Positions 58,429-64,000 of a stretch of DNA of 64,000 nt are shown here, piece after piece. Source of the stretch: Adineta steineri (Eukaryota > Rotifera > Eurotatoria > Adinetida > Adinetidae); NCBI GenBank assembly GCA_905250115.1, contig CAJNOI010000308.1:16209-80208 (forward strand). Reading direction: 5' to 3'. The notes below the pieces were generated by a model. That model had not been told where the DNA came from. It saw only the letters and a list, made by a program, of their open reading frames with translations, and made no database searches. The translations under genes and the position numbers were made by a program. Each line of letters begins with the position of its first letter. Position 1 is the first letter of the stretch.

Positions 58429-58576
58429 TTTCTTTTTTTTTGCCCTTCTAAGTTTTTCATTCTAATTATATTAACAGGTTATCTTTTCGAGTGTTTATCG
58501 ATAGAAGATAACATTTACTTGGTTTTTTTTCAGATAAAGTATTGTCCCAAGTGACAAAAAATAAATTTCTTTCAAA
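58429..58576 (+). promoter_or_regulatory. Intercistronic spacer with acceptor (copy A to B)
   Basis: 148 bp with a TTTTTTTTCAG acceptor at about 58533, 40 bp before the ATG of copy B. Fits a trans-splice site. Confidence 0.45.
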
Positions 58577-60224
58577 ATGGGAACATTAAAAACTATATTT
58601 AAAAAACTTTCTGGTGACACTAAAACTCTATATGAATATGAAACTTATAGCTATAAAGATATCCAATCTCAATGGATTATTTATCAAGATAATTTACATT
58701 ATTTATGCAATACAAATGTTCTCGGTCAATCGGTTTGTACGTTTTATTCAATAAATTTTATTTCAAGAATTGAAAATTTTTTCTTTTAGTTAAAATATAT
58801 CGTGTTGTATTAGTTCGAATGCCTGTTGAAAATATGGAAGATATTATTGGGTTATATTTATTTCCTGATGAAAAAAAATCTTCATCGAATTTTTTTTCCA
58901 TCAATAAGAAAACAATGTAAATTGAAAAGAATTTTTCTCTATTGATGATCTTATAATTTTTTTTTTGTAGAATTAATAACCGATGTAATAAGACAATAAC
59001 ACCTATACCGAAATGTTTTTTATTTGAATTGAAATTTATTGATAAAGAAAATGCGGAAATATTTGGTGCAAAAGATGATCCAACACGAACGGTAATTATT
59101 AAAAAATATATTTGAAATTTTTCTTTCGAAATAAATCTTTTAGATTTGGGTGAATATGTTAGAAAATCTTGTTTTAAAACTAAAATTACCACCGGCAGAT
59201 CCTGTACTTGGATAGTAAATAGAATGAAAATCTTTTTTAATATTTTCTAATGTATTATCTTGTCAGTTTAACACCGATACCTATCGAAGAATCTCGAGAT
59301 AAACCATCGAGTTCTTTAAAACAGGGTATTAAAAAAAGAAATCCTTTTTCTTTGCTCAATTTGATTTGTATTCTGATTGCTATATCTTTATATTCAATTT
59401 TAAATTTTATATCAATATTTGTTTTTTTTTATTTAAAGGTACTAATGGTTGTAATATAAATAAACGTATGTATTCCGTATGATTACTAAATAATATTTAT
59501 CGTATGAAATTTAGAAGAAATATTCAATTCTTCCAGAAGTCAATCTAATCCAGATATGTCACCTTATTCTGTAGTTGATCCAGTTCATCATTCGAGATCA
59601 TCTGTTCCATTAAAATCAAATAATGATATACATATTCAACAAAATAAAGTAAAACAAAAGAAAATCATATTTTTTTTCTAAAATATAAATAATTCTTAGA
59701 AAATGTTATGGAATGATATTTATTATTCGAATGAAAATAATGATTATAGAAGGTAAAACAAATAAACATTAAAAAAACCTTATTTTAATTGTTTCTTTAA
59801 AGTGTTATTACTAAAACGGGTGAATATGGTACTTTTCTTATTCGGCCTCAATCGAAAAAAACAAATTCAAACGATCACAATTATGTAAGATTTTAGAATA
59901 GTTTCGTTTTTTTAAACTTATATGGTGGATCTATATTTTAGACATTATGTTTGTATCATAATTCGAGTGATGTTCGATGTTTTAGAATAGAAGAATTTCC
60001 AGTACGAATAAATTATTTGTTTTAATTTGAAAATACAATAAACATATCTTTTTTTTTCTTAGGGAAATCGATATGGTTTATCAAAAAAAGATAATCGAAA
60101 GTTTGTCGATATAATTCAACTGTGTCAATACTATACAACTCATGAATTACCTATGGATATACGAAATGTTTATCTTAAAAAACCTTATAAATATAACGAA
60201 CATGAAAATTATTATATTGAATAA
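58577..60224 (+). CDS. PH-SH2 adaptor protein, tandem copy B
   Basis: ATG 58577 (MGTLKTIFKKLSGDTK). The PH domain parallels copy A: SQWIIYQDNLHYLC, KIYRVVLVRMP, KCFLFELKFIDKENAEIFGA, IWVNMLENL. The linker is shorter and has less proline (LTPIPIEESRDKPSS). SH2: WNDIYYSNE, GEYGTFLIRPQS with the binding Arg, HNYTLCLYHNSSDV and IIQLCQYYTTHELP. Stop TAA 60222-60224. About eleven small exons, some joins (for example about 58745/58790 and 59213/59268) chosen because they keep frame and family alignment. Copies A and B share the FLIRPQS motif exactly, so they are closer to each other than to C. Function as for A. Confidence 0.77.
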
Positions 60225-60296
60225 AATCGAAATAAAATATTTTTTTTATTTTCATTTTTATTTTTATTTTAAATAAAAAAACAAACCTATTTCAGA
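60225..60296 (+). promoter_or_regulatory. Intercistronic spacer with acceptor (copy B to C)
   Basis: 72 bp only. AATAAA motifs at its start and CTATTTCAG ending one base before the copy C ATG. Too short for an ordinary promoter; the layout of a trans-spliced operon junction. Confidence 0.5.
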
Positions 60297-61835
60297 ATGG
60301 ATCCATCTAAACATACATATGATTCAATTAAAAAGAATATTATATTTGAAGATAAACTTCATTATAAACAAGGTAGTTTTTATATATATAAATGAAGTAT
60401 TTCTTAAAAAAATTCTTCTTTTAGATCAAAAACAATATATTACTTGTTTAGTTAAAACAGAATATGCTGATGAATCTGAATCTATGAAACTGTATTTATT
60501 TGAAAATAGATACACAAAAAATTTATTTGCTTGTCTTGATTTAATTGAATATGAAAAGTGAATAAAATTAAATTAAACAATATTTTATTATTCTTTACAT
60601 TCGTTTTTAGAGCTGAAAAATGTTTTTTTGAACCAAAAAAAGATGCAGGATGGAAATTTTCACCACTATCAAGACCATCATTCTGTTTTGAATTAATACC
60701 AAAAACTTCACCGAAAAAAGAAATATTTATTTGTGATACAGAAGATACTCGAAATGTAAATAAATATATAATAAACTAGCATTTTATTTTTTTCATTTTC
60801 TTTTTTCAGAATTGGTTACTAATATTGAATAAAGTGATTGAAAAGCTTAAAGTTGAATCAAATGAAACTTATGGTGAAGATTCGTATGTTATAATTTATT
60901 CGTTGGAGTTTTTAAACGTATTTCATGAATTATAGTGATGTAAAACCTGTTCATGGTATTGATTATTCTTCATTGCTGCTTGCTGTATGTTTCTAGCTAT
61001 AATCCAATGATTCATTTTTCTATATTAAGATTTGATTATATTCTGATATGGTTTTTATTTAGGCAAAAATTCCAATAATGGTAATGTAGCCATCGTTAAA
61101 AGACCAGGACCACCTATTCCACCAAAACCTAGACCGTAAGTATACTTCTTTTTATTTGTTCATCACGGAAATAAAAACAAGTTATTTGTTAAATAGTGTA
61201 GGTATAATTCCCAATGAAATTGGTACATCAGCAACACCCTCAGACGAAAGTCTAAACTATATTGTACTGAATCCAAAAATATTAACAGTAAAACAAAGAA
61301 ATCTTTGGTTATTTTATTTTAAAATTTATTTGCTTTTTAGTTAAATATAGAGAATATTTTTTATCAAGGAAAATTCGAAGATTTATATAAGTTCGTATTT
61401 AACTTAAAACTTTAATAAAAAAAAAGTTTTTTGTAAAAATATTATTTAGAATTCTTCACGATATCAATAAATCAGGAGTCTTTGCTGTCTCACAGAAAAA
61501 CAATCCTGAATTGGATTGTACTTTGGTAAATAAAAAACAATTAATTAAGATTTAATTATATTTTCTTTTGAAAAGGCATTACGAGTTTATGAAAATGACC
61601 ATTCACCAATATTATCATGGAATATTTATCAAAATCGAAAAGTATTATTCAATCTCTATCAATTCTATTTTCTTATTTATTCTATTTTAAGCATGAAGAA
61701 TATTTTATCTCAGAAAATGGTCCAAAATTTTCTAATATAATTGATTTATGTTCACATTATACGAAAAATGATTTACCCGTAAAATCAACTACAATCAATC
61801 GTTTAACTGTACCATATAGATATCATTATCATTAA
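60297..61835 (+). CDS. PH-SH2-like adaptor, tandem copy C, SH2 without phosphotyrosine Arg
   Basis: ATG 60297 (MDPSKHTYDSIKKNIIFED). PH part: ITCLVKTEYADESESMKLY, SFCFELIPKTSPKKEIF and NWLLILNKVIEKL. The linker carries a strong SH3-ligand motif, KRPGPPIPPKPRP, reached with the donor in Gly at about 60957. The SH2-like part begins NIFYQGKFEDLYKILHDI, then SGVFAVSQKNN where copies A and B have GAFLIRPQS. The FLVR arginine (beta B5) is therefore Ser. ISENGPKFSNIIDLCSHYTK and NDLPVKST end the fold; stop TAA 61833-61835. The SH2 fold seems kept but canonical phosphotyrosine binding should be lost. About ten exons. Confidence 0.75.
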
Positions 61836-61972
61836 CTGATTCTTTTTTTATTCCAATACAAAATAAAAATATTATTTGTACTTTTTTTTTAGATTTTCTA
61901 AATGTTTTTCTCCATAATCTATCCAACATAATAACGTATTCTCTTGTTTTGTTCATCATATAAATAGTAAAA
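61836..61972 (+). promoter_or_regulatory. Intercistronic spacer with acceptor (copy C to G3BP)
   Basis: 137 bp: AATAAA near 61860, then a TTTTTTTTTAG acceptor at about 61883-61892. A nine-codon upstream open frame (ATG at about 61900) lies before the G3BP ATG. Confidence 0.45.
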
Positions 61973-63493
61973 ATGTCATCATCTACAATAACAACAACAA
62001 ATAATTCAAATGATGTTTCCCCACAACAAATTGGTAAAGCATTTGTTGTTCAATATTATCGTCTTCTTCATGAACATCCAGAATCTTTGCATCGTTTCTA
62101 TTCATCATCATCGACTTTTATGCATGATGATCCAAATAAAACTGTAACTGATATAGAAAATATCGCTAAACGTATTGAAGAATTATCATTAAAACAACGT
62201 CATGTTAAAATTCGTCAAGTTGATTGTCATTCAACTGTTGGTTCATCAGTTGTTGTACAAGTTTGTGGAGAAATATCAACAGCACCAGTCATAGATAATC
62301 AAACACCGATTATGAAACGTTTTGTTCAAACATTTGTTCTTGCACCAACAGCAAATGCTAAACAAAAATATTATGTACACAATGATATTTTTAGATATCA
62401 AGATATAACAACACCAATTTCAACAACAGATAATAATAATACAAAAATATCATCAACAACAGATACTCATGAAGGTATTTTGACAACTAATGTAATATCT
62501 ATAAATATTTTTTTTAGTAGCATCATTTGGAACTGTTCCAACAAAAACACCACCACCAACTTCAGCGGTACAAATACCATTAACTCCATCAGCTATAATA
62601 AAGATTGATTTTTCGGATAATGGAATAGATAAAAAAGAAAACAAATCTGCAATAAATAAAAGTCCAAAAGGTAATTTTACACCACCAGTTACTCCTGTTG
62701 ATCAACAACAGAAAACACAAGAAAAAGAACAATCATCAAAACCTAAATCTTATCGAGATGCTATTGGAAAGAAAGAAAAAACAGCATCAGCAACAACAAC
62801 TACAATCGAAAGTCAACCAACAACAGCAGTAGCAGTGGCAGCAGCACCAGCAGCAGGAACTGGAGCAAAAACAGCTAAAACTGGTAAACAAAAAGCATCT
62901 AAATCAGGTAATCGTAGTGCACGAGCAACACGTGGTCATCCACAAGATGCGAATGATTATTATGATGAGTCATGGTATTATGGAACTGGTGAAGAAGGTT
63001 ATTTACATACTGGTTATACAGATGATCAAGAAATATTTATTGGAAATCTTTCTGCTCAAGTTACTGAACAAGAAGTAAAAAAAAGAAAAGAAATAGAATT
63101 TTCTTTATTATTTTTTTTTTTTAAATTTAGATTCATGAATTATTTCGACCCTATGGTCGTCTTCTACTTGTTCGTATTGGTAATACAGGATCTCAAGTTG
63201 GTGCAGCAAATTTTGCCTTTGTTGTTTGTCAATCAATTGAAATGGCTAAAGCAATCATCGCTGATCATGAGAATCTTCTAAAAAATCAACAAGTGAATGT
63301 TGAAGCAAAAAAACGTCGCCCATTTCCTCATACATTTCGTCCTACATATCCAACAGCTGCTTCGCCAACAAATTATCAATCAACTGGTTATCCAGCAGCA
63401 CCAAACTATGAAAATTCAACAACAACACCATTTTATGGTGGTGGTATTCGTGGTCGAGGAGCACGACGAGGTGGAAGAGGTGTAACACATTAA
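61973..63493 (+). CDS. G3BP: G3BP stress-granule RNA-binding protein
   Basis: Three exons: 61973-62475, about 62518-63076 and about 63131-63493. The N-terminal NTF2-like domain reads IGKAFVVQYYRLLHEHPESL, FYSSSSTFMHDD, GSSVVVQVCGEI and RFVQTFVLAP with KYYVHNDIFRYQD, the G3BP pattern. The middle is disordered (TPPVTPVDQQQ, KSYRDAIGKK, and Ala/Thr runs). The RRM follows: QEIFIGNLSAQVTEQE (RNP2) and VGAANFAFVVCQS (RNP1 region). An Arg/Gly-rich end (GGGIRGRGARRGGRG) precedes TAA 63491-63493. G3BP nucleates stress granules and binds caprin/USP10 through NTF2L. About 475 residues. It is the last gene of the compact series that starts with NEDD8. Confidence 0.93.
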
Positions 63494-63624
63494 AATAATC
63501 AAAGAGTGACTTTCTTTCTTCTCTTTTTGTATTGCACATTATTAGTGCACTTCTAGAATTTTTTGTTTCCTTATTTGTTATAACTATTCAAAATGTTTTC
63601 TGTTTCTTTTCTGGATAAAGTGAT

Positions 63625-63666
<42 letters not shown>

Positions 63667-63911
63667 GTTTCTTTTTTTTTGAGTACATCTCTGTCTTGAG
63701 TATTACACAGATGAAATTCTCGGGGATTTTTTTTGAGGAAAGAGAAAAGATGATATGTTTTATACTAATCTCTTTCTGTTTCTCTCTTTGTTATTGTATT
63801 TGTTCTTTGTGCTTCATTCTTGTTATGTTTGACTTTCAACTTGAATAAATTTGAAAACTATTCATCATCTTGAAAAAATAAATTCGCGCAATATTTACGA
63901 AAAAAACTATT
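63494..63911. other. G3BP 3' flank with ATT microsatellite
   Basis: Holds an (ATT)n run at 63627-63666 and AATAAA signals near 63845 and 63878, then the start of the next gene. Confidence 0.6.
63627..63666. repeat. (ATT)n microsatellite
   Basis: About 13 uninterrupted ATT units in the G3BP 3' flank. Confidence 0.95.
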
Positions 63912-64000
63912 ATGTCAAATAAACGTGAATCGGAGTTACTTCATCGTCGTGATGAAATTCTTCATGAAACAATTGATCTTACATCAAATGTTATTCAATC
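63912..64000 (+). CDS. 5' end of an unidentified gene, cut by window edge
   Basis: ATG 63912 opens a frame to the edge: MSNKRESELLHRRDEILHET then IDLTSNVIQS. It looks like a charged helix start. Too short to name. Confidence 0.5.
   Translation, partial: MSNKRESELLHRRDEILHETIDLTSNVIQ

Noticed and set aside
63242-63539. Overlapping frames at the end of G3BP (both strands)
   Set aside because: Shadows of the RGG exon; the real frame runs through RRM into GGGIRGRGARRGG.
1-64000. tRNA, rRNA, CRISPR arrays, prokaryotic operators
   Set aside because: No cloverleaf with T-arm GGTTCRA pairing, no rRNA blocks and no regularly spaced repeats were found; the window is eukaryotic.

Overview
This is an animal nuclear contig. 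It is strongly AT-rich and gene-dense, and most genes are broken by many short (about 45-90 bp) GT-AG introns, so a single protein usually appears as several open-frame islands. The gene set is metazoan: ABCG transporter, organellar-type NHE, tetraspanin, transgelin-type calponin-homology protein, RAD1, PHF24/GINIP-like, NCBP3, CIAO3, RIPOR/FAM65, PACRGL, ZC2HC1, MAP-kinase phosphatase, NEDD8, G3BP and a homeobox gene. The compact introns, the GT-rich TGTGGG-like patches, polypyrimidine-AG sites just upstream of many start codons and at least one gene with a foreign-looking architecture fit a rotifer, probably a bdelloid. That assignment is inference, not proof. Two 100-N assembly gaps lie at 2663-2762 and 41995-42094.

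Layout, left part (1-17.4 kb): the 5' part of an ABCG2-like half transporter (minus, running off the left edge); a small secreted protein of unknown function (minus); a small secreted two-EGF protein (plus); a long NHE6/7/9-type Na+/H+ exchanger (minus) with a foldback element in an intron; a PHD/EF-hand protein like PHF24 (minus); a tiny membrane protein with half a thrombospondin repeat (minus), divergent from kynurenine 3-monooxygenase (plus); and a tetraspanin (minus).

Middle part (17.4-44.6 kb): transgelin-like protein (plus); a caspase-fold (C14) peptidase (plus) whose 3' flank is a 400-bp foldback element; RAD1 (plus); a BTB-NPH3 protein of the plant NPH3/RPT2 type (plus); a charged unknown protein (plus); then a minus-strand run of APP1-like phosphatase, CIAO3 and NCBP3, the last two only 45 bp apart; a degenerate Arf-like GTPase (minus) divergent from a small homeobox gene (plus); an intronless DUF885 metallopeptidase-like gene (minus) divergent from ZC2HC1 (plus).

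Right part (44.6-64 kb): a small cysteine-rich gene with a decayed copy behind it; a MAP-kinase phosphatase (minus) divergent from PACRGL (plus); RBIS-like and RIPOR (minus); and, divergent from RIPOR, a tight plus-strand series of NEDD8, three tandem PH-SH2 adaptor genes and G3BP, separated by only 72-148 bp. Each gap contains a pyrimidine-rich AG acceptor before the next ATG, as expected of an operon resolved by spliced-leader trans-splicing. The window ends inside another plus-strand gene.

The points most worth a second look are the full-length NPH3 architecture in an animal contig, the NEDD8/PH-SH2/G3BP operon-like series (including an SH2 domain lacking its phosphotyrosine arginine), the APP1-like protein with a substituted nucleophile, the Arf-like GTPase lacking NKxD, and two foldback elements.
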